Both the position numbers and the translations under genes were made by a program. The notes under the pieces were generated by a model. That model had not been told where the DNA came from. It did not search any database and saw nothing but the letters and a program-made list of their open reading frames with translations. Shown one piece after another: positions 30,178 through 42,163 of a stretch of 64,000 nt of DNA (position 1 is its first letter; each line of letters starts with the position of its first letter). Location: assembly GCA_034003725.1 (NCBI GenBank), contig JAVEYB010000013.1, positions 1 to 64,000 of the forward strand. The letters run 5' to 3'. The DNA is from Candidatus Zixiibacteriota bacterium (GTDB taxonomy: Bacteria; Zixibacteria; MSB-5A5; GN15; FEB-12).

Positions 30178-31218
30178 ATGGAACGGTTCCTTCAATTGCA
30201 CTTGCTTACTTCGTATCCCCCGGCGAACCTAAACCGGGATGACCGTGGCAGGCCCAAGACAGCTGTTATGGGTGGTTGCCTCAGACTCCGCATATCTTCC
30301 CAGAGCCTGAAAAGGGCTTGGCGAACGTCAGATGTCTTCAGGGCATCGCTGGATAAGCACAGCGGTACACGGACCAAACGCTTGGGGTTGTATGTCGCAG
30401 ATAAACTCAAGGAGAACAAGGTGAGCGATGGTGATGCAACCAAGTGGGCACGGGCAATAGCGGAGCAGTTTGGCAAAGTTGAAAAGGACAGTCTGATGAT
30501 CAGCCAGTTGGCTCACATAGGGCCTGATGAATGGTCGGCTGTTGACAGGCTGATGATGACACTTTGCAACGAGAAGCGGATGCCCAAGGATGAAGAACTG
30601 GAGTCACTACGAAGTCCGGAGGTGAAAGCCTCTGACATAGCTCTTTTCGGTCGTATGATGGCCGAACATGTGGCCAACAACGTCGATGCGGCTGCCCAGG
30701 TAGCGCATGCCGTGACGACCCATCGAGTCACCGTGGAGGACGACTACTTCACTGCAGTCGATGACCTCAATATCGGTCGTGAGGATGGCGGTGCAGCTCA
30801 TATCGGAGAGACCGAGTTTGCTGCCGGCCTATTCTATCAGTACTTGTGTATCGACCGAGAACTTCTGGTTAGCAATCTCCGCGGGGATATTGGACTTGCA
30901 TCAAGAACGATTGAGGCACTGTTGGAGTGTGCATCAACTGTCGGCCCAACCGGCAAACAAGCCAGCTTCGCCTCACGAGCTCGGGCATCTTACATTGTTG
31001 CCGAAAAGGGGAACCAACAGCCGCGTTCTCTTTCGGTTGCGTTTCTCAAGCCCATCGATGGAGATGACATTCTGACTAACTCAATACAGAGCCTCGAAAC
31101 GACCATGAACAATATGGACAGCGTCTACGGACCCTGCGCCGACAGGCGAAAGACCGTTAACGCAGTTACCGGTGAAGGAAAACTAGAGGAACTGTCACGT
31201 TTCGCTGCGGAGATGTGA
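30178..31218 (+). CDS. casC: Cascade backbone subunit Cas7e/CasC (Cse4)
   Basis: RRM-fold subunit that forms the six-copy crRNA-binding backbone of Cascade. 346 aa. Starts FLQLHLLTSYPPANLNRDD, the diagnostic N-terminus, with the RISSQSLKRAWR segment that contacts RNA. VAHAVTTHRV is another conserved block. ATG at 30178 is preferred because GAGG lies nine bases before it; ATG at 30163 would add five residues without a ribosome-binding site. Its stop overlaps the GTG/ATG region of cas5e. Confidence 0.96.
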   Translation: MERFLQLHLLTSYPPANLNRDDRGRPKTAVMGGCLRLRISSQSLKRAWRTSDVFRASLDKHSGTRTKRLGLYVADKLKENKVSDGDATKWARAIAEQFGKVEKDSLMISQLAHIGPDEWSAVDRLMMTLCNEKRMPKDEELESLRSPEVKASDIALFGRMMAEHVANNVDAAAQVAHAVTTHRVTVEDDYFTAVDDLNIGREDGGAAHIGETEFAAGLFYQYLCIDRELLVSNLRGDIGLASRTIEALLECASTVGPTGKQASFASRARASYIVAEKGNQQPRSLSVAFLKPIDGDDILTNSIQSLETTMNNMDSVYGPCADRRKTVNAVTGEGKLEELSRFAAEM

Positions 31219-31220
31219 GA

Positions 31221-31973
31221 ATGAGGGATTTCCTGGTATTTCAACTGTATTCCCCCTTGGCCAGTTGGGGAGAAGTAGCCGTGGGAGAAATCCGCAGCAC
31301 ACTGTCCCATCCCACAAAGACGGCGGTCTTGGGATTGATAGCTTCCGCACTTGGTGTAACCAGAGACGCTGAAGAACTGCACAGGCAACTCCACCTAGTT
31401 CTCGGCTACGCCTGTTGGGTCGTTCGAAAGGGGGAGACTCTGCGAGATTATCACACGGTTCAGACACCTATCCGAGGTAATGTCGAGAAGAGGGGAGAGA
31501 TGCTGCCGTGGGTGCGTTCACGTCGCGACGAACTGCTGGCCGGAAGACCCAACACGATCCTCTCTGATCGGGAATATCGAATGGACGAAGCCTACGTGGT
31601 TGCCCTTTGGCAACGTAGTGCTGATGCCTTCATCAGCCTTGGGGATATCTCGGACGCTCTACAGCGACCGACCTTCGTGGTGTTTCTTGGACGAAAGTCG
31701 TGTCCTCTTGCACTTCCAATGTCTCCTTCCATCATCGGTAGTCATTCATTACTCGGAGCACTCCGGGCATATCGCCCAGACCAAATCATCGTTCCGGAAA
31801 CCATCGACGATCGTGTGTTTGAGGTCTACTGGGAAGAATTAACCGGCGAAGATGCAGAGATACCGGTCTCCTGGGAAGCCACTAGATACGATCTACTTCT
31901 TTCACGCAGTCGTTGGCAGTTTGGGCTAAGAAGCGAGTACGCCGGTACGATCGAGTCTAAACAGGAGGATTGA
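31221..31973 (+). CDS. casD: Cascade subunit Cas5e/CasD
   Basis: RAMP-fold subunit binding the 5' handle of the crRNA. 250 aa. FLVFQLYSPLASWGEVAVGEIR and HPTKTAVLGLIASALG form the Cas5 N-terminal signature (here quoted in parts: SPLASWG, HPTKTAVLG). REYRMDEAYVVAL and GRKSCPLALP are further family blocks. ATG at 31221 has GGAG eight bases upstream; a GTG at 31215 is possible. Three bases separate it from the end of casC. Confidence 0.95.
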   Translation: MRDFLVFQLYSPLASWGEVAVGEIRSTLSHPTKTAVLGLIASALGVTRDAEELHRQLHLVLGYACWVVRKGETLRDYHTVQTPIRGNVEKRGEMLPWVRSRRDELLAGRPNTILSDREYRMDEAYVVALWQRSADAFISLGDISDALQRPTFVVFLGRKSCPLALPMSPSIIGSHSLLGALRAYRPDQIIVPETIDDRVFEVYWEELTGEDAEIPVSWEATRYDLLLSRSRWQFGLRSEYAGTIESKQED

Positions 31974-31976
31974 GGC

Positions 31977-32654
31977 ATGAAGTACTTCAGTCGAATAACG
32001 GTGCCTTTCACGGGTCCTGGTGCCGCAGGACTGATAGAGACCATCTTAACTGATAAGTACAAAGAGCACCAGCTCCTCTGGGAGCTGTTTCCCGGTTCGC
32101 CGGATGCGACGCGTGACTTTCTCTTCCGACAGGAGATACGACCGGACCGATTAATCTACTACGTGCTGTCAGGTCGCCTGCCCCAGGCCGAGCGGCCCGG
32201 ATGGATTGTCGAGACAAAATCCTACAGCCCAAATCTCCGGTCGGGACAGCGATTCCTTTTCTCGATTCGTGTCAATCCGGTGGTGAAAAGGCGGGATGAT
32301 AACAACCATCAGGTTCGGCACGATGTGGTCATGGACACGAAGTGGAAACTCCGCCACGACGACAAAACAATACCGGACCGCCAGATCATCCAGGAAAGCG
32401 GTCGAGCGTGGCTTGAGAGACGATCAGTGGACGGCGGCTTCATACTCGACGGCAGCCGTTTCCGGGCCGATGCATATGTGAAGCACGTGGCAAGGAAAGG
32501 CCAGCCCGCTAACAAGCTAGTGGAATACTCTACATTAGACATGAGAGGTCTTCTGACCATTACTGACCCCACTCCCTTTCTGTCGACATTACATTCTGGA
32601 ATAGGCCCTTCGAAGGCTTTCGGATGCGGGTTGCTGCTTATTAAGCCGGTGTGA
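31977..32654 (+). CDS. casE: CRISPR RNA endonuclease Cas6e/CasE
   Basis: Cuts the pre-crRNA at the 3' side of the repeat hairpin and stays bound to it. 225 aa. Two ferredoxin-like halves; HQLLWELFPG after the first strand, FLFRQEIRP, and the C-terminal Gly-rich loop GIGPSKAFGCGLLLI typical of Cas6e. A His in KEHQLLW lies near the position of the Cas6e catalytic His. ATG at 31977 with CAGGAGG upstream, 3 bp after casD. The array repeat has a matching 6-bp hairpin. Confidence 0.95.
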   Translation: MKYFSRITVPFTGPGAAGLIETILTDKYKEHQLLWELFPGSPDATRDFLFRQEIRPDRLIYYVLSGRLPQAERPGWIVETKSYSPNLRSGQRFLFSIRVNPVVKRRDDNNHQVRHDVVMDTKWKLRHDDKTIPDRQIIQESGRAWLERRSVDGGFILDGSRFRADAYVKHVARKGQPANKLVEYSTLDMRGLLTITDPTPFLSTLHSGIGPSKAFGCGLLLIKPV

Positions 32655-32657
32655 TCG

Positions 32658-33873
<1,216 letters not shown>

Positions 33874-33938
33874 CAGGCAGTTGGTACAACTCTGCCAGCA
33901 ATCGTAACGCTCGCATTAGTAATGGCTTATGGATTAGT
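33874..33938 (+). promoter_or_regulatory. CRISPR leader
   Basis: 65 bp between the cas2 stop and repeat 1, AT-richer than the array flank (CGCATTAGTAATGGCTTATG). By position it should hold the integration signal and perhaps the array promoter, but no good -35/-10 pair or IHF-type site is evident, so the promoter may lie inside cas2. Confidence 0.6.
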
Positions 33939-36900
33939 GTGTTCCCCACGGGTGTGGGGATGAACCGGCTCCTGCTGTTGGAAAAATAGTGAGTCCTGAG
34001 TGTTCCCCACGGGTGTGGGGATGAACCGCCATACCACGTACCTTTAGTGGCATCCGTATAGTGTTCCCCACGGGTGTGGGGATGAACCGACGGTCGTCAT
34101 AGACGGACAGCCGATCCGGGAGTGTTCCCCACGGGTGTGGGGATGAACCGCGCCAGGACCTCGCCGACAAGCAACTGGTAGCGTGTTCCCCACGGGTGTG
34201 GGGATGAACCAGGGGCAGTAGACTGAGAGCAACATGAAATCGACGTGTTCCCCACGGGTGTGGGGATGAACCGTTGAAAGCATCAATGTTTTGTACAATT
34301 TTGTAGTGTTCCCCACGGGTGTGGGGATGAACCGTTGAAAGCATCAATGTTTTGTACAATTTTGTAGTGTTCCCCACGGGTGTGGGGATGAACCGTAAAT
34401 GAAGAATGGGCCGAGAAAATTGGGATTGTGTTCCCCACGGGTGTGGGGATGAACCGGCCCTAATAATCTAGGGCCTTTATTATCTCAAGTGTTCCCCACG
34501 GGTGTGGGGATGAACCGTATCCCGACCCGGGATTATCGCCCTCGCACCAGTGTTCCCCACGGGTGTGGGGATGAACCGGGTAGCGCTAAGGCATCGCGAA
34601 GCCTTCCCTCGTGTTCCCCACGGGTGTGGGGATGAACCGTCGAGCTTTATTCAGGCGCTCAAGCTGCAATCGTGTTCCCCACGGGTGTGGGGATGAACCG
34701 GAGGAGGCAGAGGTTCTCGCCGACGAGATCAAGTGTTCCCCACGGGTGTGGGGATGAACCGTCGTCAATTGCACTTGCCCCGTATGCTTGGACGTGTTCC
34801 CCACGGGTGTGGGGATGAACCGGCAGATGGCACCGTTTTTTGGTACAGAAAGGGGTGTTCCCCACGGGTGTGGGGATGAACCGCAATCGTCGCCTGTCGT
34901 CGATACCAGTCAGCTGTGTTCCCCACGGGTGTGGGGATGAACCGTCTTTATCCGATAATAAGATATCCCCCTTGTCGTGTTCCCCACGGGTGTGGGGATG
35001 AACCGAATGGTGGATAAATGGGAAGTTACACCGGGAAGTGTTCCCCACGGGTGTGGGGATGAACCGTCATTCTGGTTTGTCATCGGGGCCAGCTGCACGT
35101 GTTCCCCACGGGTGTGGGGATGAACCGGTTGAAAAAGGAACTAAACAATATTCTGCAAAGTGTTCCCCACGGGTGTGGGGATGAACCGATAGTCCGTTGT
35201 TTTTGACGGACAAGGAAGCAGTGTTCCCCACGGGTGTGGGGATGAACCGTTATGTGATATTGTTCAGCAAACACACATCCCGTGTTCCCCACGGGTGTGG
35301 GGATGAACCGAATGGTGGAAAAATGGAAAACGACACCGGGAAGTGTTCCCCACGGGTGTGGGGATGAACCGCTTAGTAGACGTGTTCGCCAAGGCACAAT
35401 CGAGTGTTCCCCACGGGTGTGGGGATGAACCGGTTACGGAACCAAAACAGGAAACGTTTCTAACGTGTTCCCCACGGGTGTGGGGATGAACCGGGTTGCC
35501 AGAGATATTTCGATTGTCCCCAGTTGTGTTCCCCACGGGTGTGGGGATGAACCGCCTTCTACAAGCTAATTGAGTCAGAGGGTATGGTGTTCCCCACGGG
35601 TGTGGGGATGAACCGGCCAACGCAGCCGTCAGACAGAGTGCACCTACGTGTTCCCCACGGGTGTGGGGATGAACCGGATCATCACGCGATTCTCGAGGTC
35701 GACATCCTGTGTTCCCCACGGGTGTGGGGATGAACCGTGGCTAATAACGAGGTGATCGCCGCCGGCGCCGGTGTTCCCCACGGGTGTGGGGATGAACCGT
35801 ATTGATGCATGAGCCCGCAGAATCTCAACCCGTGTTCCCCACGGGTGTGGGGATGAACCGAGATTCGAGGTCACGGACCCGGAGTACTTTAAGTGTTCCC
35901 CACGGGTGTGGGGATGAACCGAAATACAAGGGCGACACCGAGGCGGTCGCCTCCGTGTTCCCCACGGGTGTGGGGATGAACCGGCTCCATGTCTCCAAGG
36001 ATGGGGAGTCAGAGGGTGTTCCCCACGGGTGTGGGGATGAACCGAGTTCAGCAAACGGGTCACTGGCCTCCGGCTCGTGTTCCCCACGGGTGTGGGGATG
36101 AACCGACCTTAGAAGAGGTCCAGTTGGAGCAGGAGACGTGTTCCCCACGGGTGTGGGGATGAACCGAACATCTACTGCTCACCTGCGTGCGCGATAGCGT
36201 GTTCCCCACGGGTGTGGGGATGAACCGACAATCTTCGAGACTGTCGGGCCGCATCCGGAGTGTTCCCCACGGGTGTGGGGATGAACCGTCGGTGAAACTC
36301 AGGGTGTCCGGATTGGTCGGGGTGTTCCCCACGGGTGTGGGGATGAACCGACATACTGTGCGATTGTCTGAAGCAAGACAACGTGTTCCCCACGGGTGTG
36401 GGGATGAACCGGGGTGCCACGTCTCTGCGGCCATTCCTGCAACGTGTTCCCCACGGGTGTGGGGATGAACCGAAGACCCCCGCAATCAGGAGGCCAATCC
36501 ACAAGTGTTCCCCACGGGTGTGGGGATGAACCGTTGTCCAGTTGTTCCGAGATCAGCCCGCCAACGTGTTCCCCACGGGTGTGGGGATGAACCGGAATTC
36601 GAGATAGACGTTTTCGGCCGCATTGAGTGTTCCCCACGGGTGTGGGGATGAACCGTTGGTCCCATGCCCGTAAATACCGTAACTGGTGTGTTCCCCACGG
36701 GTGTGGGGATGAACCGGAAAAAAGCGAATGAATGACTCGCATGAATTCGTGTTCCCCACGGGTGTGGGGATGAACCGCACCCGGAGGAGATCGACCAGCA
36801 ACGGCAGTTGTGTTCCCCACGGGTGTGGGGATGAACCGGGATTACTGGTTTCATGTACGGTTGCGCCGTGGTGTTCCCCACGGGTGTGGGGATGAACCGG

Positions 36901-39217
36901 AGGAGGCGGACAATGGCTGAGAAATATGTTCGTGTTCCCCACGGGTGTGGGGATGAACCGGAGAAGGTTGATGCCGCGTTCGGCAAATACTTGTGTTCCC
37001 CACGGGTGTGGGGATGAACCGACGCTGGGTCGGGTATGAGCTACTTAACCGATGTGTTCCCCACGGGTGTGGGGATGAACCGTCCCGCTTGGCGTGTGTT
37101 GCCGACTGGTATTGGTGTTCCCCACGGGTGTGGGGATGAACCGTAAATGGCGGATTTGGGTACACATGCCCTGATGTGTTCCCCACGGGTGTGGGGATGA
37201 ACCGGCCGTTGAACACCAGGAATCCGCAGAGCGAATGTGTTCCCCACGGGTGTGGGGATGAACCGGAGAAAAGCGCATGAATGACTCGCATGACTTCGTG
37301 TTCCCCACGGGTGTGGGGATGAACCGATGTCTGTGATCGGCGGGCATTTAAGGTTGCCGTGTTCCCCACGGGTGTGGGGATGAACCGCCTTTTCGTGTGC
37401 AGCGATCACGTTCTCCGTGGTGTTCCCCACGGGTGTGGGGATGAACCGGTGAACCATGAAAACCGAACTCGTGACAGTATGTGTTCCCCACGGGTGTGGG
37501 GATGAACCGGCGTTGTAATGTTCAAAGCAATTTTCAAAGCTGTGTTCCCCACGGGTGTGGGGATGAACCGAAAACAACCCCACCCGTCGAGCAGGTTTTC
37601 TAAGTGTTCCCCACGGGTGTGGGGATGAACCGACGCTCGACCCACAGGGCGCGGTAACGGCGCAGTGTTCCCCACGGGTGTGGGGATGAACCGGCAGTCC
37701 TCCTTTATCTTCTCCAAAAGCGTATGTGTTCCCCACGGGTGTGGGGATGAACCGGCGTGGGGGAAGATCGTGTAGTGGCGCAACATGTGTTCCCCACGGG
37801 TGTGGGGATGAACCGACTGGGCAAACGCCTTTGACCTGGCCGCTACTGTGTTCCCCACGGGTGTGGGGATGAACCGGTAGACTACTCGAACGGTCGATTC
37901 TGGATCACGTGTTCCCCACGGGTGTGGGGATGAACCGTTCCTGAAGCCCGTCTTTACGGACGCGGGGATGTGTTCCCCACGGGTGTGGGGATGAACCGGC
38001 CGCGACTCATATCGTGCAGACGCGCAAGTAGTGTTCCCCACGGGTGTGGGGATGAACCGTCGTCGTGTGCCTCGACCATCATCATAATCCCGTGTTCCCC
38101 ACGGGTGTGGGGATGAACCGTAGGGATAGACGTTATGTCGTTAGAACCCAAAGTGTTCCCCACGGGTGTGGGGATGAACCGTTCAAACGCCTCTCCAAAC
38201 GTGCGCAGTATGTGTGTTCCCCACGGGTGTGGGGATGAACCGATTACGCCGTTTCGTTTTACGGTTTGGCGGCGGTGTTCCCCACGGGTGTGGGGATGAA
38301 CCGTCTCCATCGTTTGACATATACTCGTATGTCGGGTGTTCCCCACGGGTGTGGGGATGAACCGCATCAGTGATAGCTTTGTTCGCGCCGATCAAAGTGT
38401 TCCCCACGGGTGTGGGGATGAACCGAACATCTACTGCTCACCTGCGTGCGCGATAGCGTGTTCCCCACGGGTGTGGGGATGAACCGATAGAGCCGTTCAT
38501 CGACTACGTTAGGTCGCTGTGTTCCCCACGGGTGTGGGGATGAACCGCAACGTCAATCGCCAGACCGTCGCCGTGCGTCGTGTTCCCCACGGGTGTGGGG
38601 ATGAACCGTGGAGATATTTTGTATGAATCTGCTATGGCTCGTGTTCCCCACGGGTGTGGGGATGAACCGCTCGCACAAAACAAACGCGTCGCCTTTGATG
38701 CGTGTTCCCCACGGGTGTGGGGATGAACCGTGCTTTTTTTCGCTGCCATTGGTCCACCTCGTGTGTTCCCCACGGGTGTGGGGATGAACCGCCAGCGGCC
38801 AGTTGCTTCGCCGTGAGTGTGCGGTGTTCCCCACGGGTGTGGGGATGAACCGTCGTTCATCCCACAGACCCGACCGATTCAGATGTGTTCCCCACGGGTG
38901 TGGGGATGAACCGATAATCTGGCATAAAGGGCTGTTTGTAGATCAGTGTTCCCCACGGGTGTGGGGATGAACCGATTTCGCTTGTTTTTCGACGAGACCT
39001 TCGACAGTGTTCCCCACGGGTGTGGGGATGAACCGGGGTGAAGGATTTGACCCAAACCCTAACATGGGTGTTCCCCACGGGTGTGGGGATGAACCTGTAA
39101 CTATCCGGGTTGTGACTTCGAGGGCCGTGTGTTCCCCACGGGTGTGGGGATGAACCGTTCGAAGAGGTCTGGAACGGGGGGATGATGCTCGTGTTCCCCA
39201 CGGGTGTGGGGATGAAC
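33939..39217 (+). CRISPR. Type I-E CRISPR array, 87 repeats and 86 spacers
   Basis: Repeat of 29 bp beginning GTGTTCCCCAC and ending GATGAACCG, with a perfect 6-bp hairpin CCCCAC / GTGGGG around GGGT, matching Cas6e-type repeats. Following every repeat start gives 86 intervals: 80 of 61 bp (32-nt spacers) and six of 62 bp (33-nt spacers, after repeats at 34183, 35709, 35893, 36260, 37542 and 39129). Transcription is expected on the plus strand from the cas2 side, so the newest spacers are near 33968. Repeats are nearly invariant: repeat 5 ends in A and the repeat at 39068 ends in T instead of G. The last repeat (39191) is cut after 27 bp by an IS3 element. Long minus-strand frames here (PHTRGEH-like) are repeat artefacts. 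Confidence 0.99.
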
Positions 39218-39266
39218 TGAACCGCCCCGGGTTGCCGGAGACAGGATTATGTGAGAGATTACTGTC

Positions 39267-40488
<1,222 letters not shown>

Positions 40489-40734
40489 CTCTACCAAAAC
40501 ACTCTCCGGTATAACCGGGGCGGTTCAGGTTACCATGTTGGGCTTGTGACCTGAGTTCCACTCAAACCGACCGAGAATGTCATTCCCGCACTTCCCCTGC
40601 CAAACCACTGGCGAGTCTCTGGACGACTCCGTATAGAAAAGGGATCTTGTGTACACACCAGTCGTTCGTATGAGTGTCTCTTGTCGAAACGGCACGTAAG
40701 CCTCGAAAGCCCAGTTTGGACAAAGGAACGAATG

Positions 40735-41601
40735 TCATGGACCGCTAAAGTCCCAACGCTGCATCAGTGATTCCGGCAAGTAAACCTCAGGGGCCACAAA
40801 CGTCTGCGTGTCGGGGCAGCCCTGCGGCGGGCGGCTCGGCGACATGTGGATCATGAAGATCCGGTCCGGCCGGATGACATCGTGGATCAGCTTCTGTGTG
40901 AAGGTGATTTGCGGACGCTCATCCCACCAGTCGACAAAGGCCATATCAACAGTCGTGTCGCCGAATCCAAACGATTGGTAGCGCTCGAAATCCATCAAAC
41001 CAGCATCGCCGCTGTGATACAACGTCCGACCGTCCATCGTCACGAAATACTCCAAGTGTCCGATACCGGCATGGCGGTCGAACTTCTCACCGGTGACGGT
41101 GTCTTCGTCGACATATGAAGAGTGTTTTGAGGGGAACACCTCCACCGTGATGCCGTTGAGGTATAACGTCTCAACTGAATCGCCCGGCGCCGCGACGACA
41201 TGAACTCGATCACGAATCTCTCGATACTGCTCAGTCAGGCTCATGGCCGAATCGATTTGCGGCGGGCCGACTACATTCGCCCGCGGATTGTTGAATAGAT
41301 GTTGCGCGGTGACATCGGCATTGAAATGGTCGTCATGCACGTGCGTGAACAGGGCGAGGTCGATCCGGTCAAACGGCGGCTGCGCGGTGCGCATCAGATT
41401 GGCGACACTGTCGGTTGGTTTGAAGTAGTAGTCACGCTCCAGCGGGGCCAGAAAACCGTCGATAATGACCGCCTTGTGCTCGGTTTCGATCAGATAGCCG
41501 CAGTTGGCGATGTAAGTGACCGCGAGTTTGGGCTGTTCGTTTTCGGAACTGCAGCCTAGAATCTGTGAGGAAACAAGCAGAATGAGCAGTCGATAGACCA
41601 T
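40735..41601 (-). CDS. Metallo-beta-lactamase-fold hydrolase lipoprotein
   Basis: 288-aa predicted lipoprotein: signal with lipobox ILGC (Cys 17), then an MBL-fold domain. THVHDDHFN is the HxHxDH zinc motif; HSGDAG supplies the bridging Asp, and FMIHMSPSRP the last His. The early strand YIANCGYLIE and IIDGF resemble UlaG-type or alkyl hydrolase relatives. Substrate unknown; likely periplasm-facing. Alone on the minus strand, 207 bp from the IS3 element. Confidence 0.85.
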   Translation of the reverse strand: MVYRLLILLVSSQILGCSSENEQPKLAVTYIANCGYLIETEHKAVIIDGFLAPLERDYYFKPTDSVANLMRTAQPPFDRIDLALFTHVHDDHFNADVTAQHLFNNPRANVVGPPQIDSAMSLTEQYREIRDRVHVVAAPGDSVETLYLNGITVEVFPSKHSSYVDEDTVTGEKFDRHAGIGHLEYFVTMDGRTLYHSGDAGLMDFERYQSFGFGDTTVDMAFVDWWDERPQITFTQKLIHDVIRPDRIFMIHMSPSRPPQGCPDTQTFVAPEVYLPESLMQRWDFSGP

Positions 41602-41817
41602 ACAGCGTTGCTCCCGGATAAAACGCCTGTGGACGAATCCGTCTTTGATACGGGCCTCGCGATATTGTACGAATAATGACGGCCCGGAGATACATTTTGT
41701 TGTAGGCGGTCGCGCCGCCCGGCCTCATGCTGTGACCGGGTATCGATTCTCTGGCCGAAAGGCCTCGATGCGCTCGGAAAAGGGCTGACCGCCCGGTATG
41801 GTGTGAATCTGGACACA

Positions 41818-42138
41818 ATGAGGTTTCCCTTGCAGGGTCACTACATCTACATCTGGACCTACCTCGTGCGCGAGGGGTGCATAACGGAATTTGTCCGCGA
41901 GTACGGGCCCGACGGCGCCTGGGTGAAGCTGTTTCGGGGCGCGATCGGCTATCTCGGCACCGAGCTGATGCGCGACCGAGAAAATCCGCGTCGATTTGTC
42001 ACGATCGACCGATGGGAATCGCGGGAGGCTTTCGAGACGTTCCGCACGCAGAAAGCCGCTGAGTTCGAATCAATCGACCGTCACTGCGAGCGCTTCACGA
42101 CCGAGGAAACGCATATCGGCCGGTTTGAGCCACTGTAA
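41818..42138 (+). CDS. ABM-domain (antibiotic biosynthesis monooxygenase-like) protein
   Basis: 106-aa single-domain protein with a dimeric alpha/beta-barrel pattern: YIYIWTYLVREGCITEF, then REYGPDGAW, IGYLGTELMRD and FVTIDRWESREAFETF. This matches ABM-domain proteins, a group mostly without known reactions. ATG at 41818 is preferred over GTG at 41803; neither has a clear Shine-Dalgarno. Convergent with the ABC permease gene 25 bp downstream. Confidence 0.75.
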   Translation: MRFPLQGHYIYIWTYLVREGCITEFVREYGPDGAWVKLFRGAIGYLGTELMRDRENPRRFVTIDRWESREAFETFRTQKAAEFESIDRHCERFTTEETHIGRFEPL

Positions 42139-42163
42139 TGGGGATCTGATCTCCGAGACGTTA

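Noticed and set aside
33939-39217. Long open frames on both strands across the array, encoding proteins full of VHPHTRGEH and [10 protein letters not shown] motifs
   Set aside because: They are translations of the CRISPR repeat read in different frames; spacing follows the 61-bp unit, and no start signals or homology support them.
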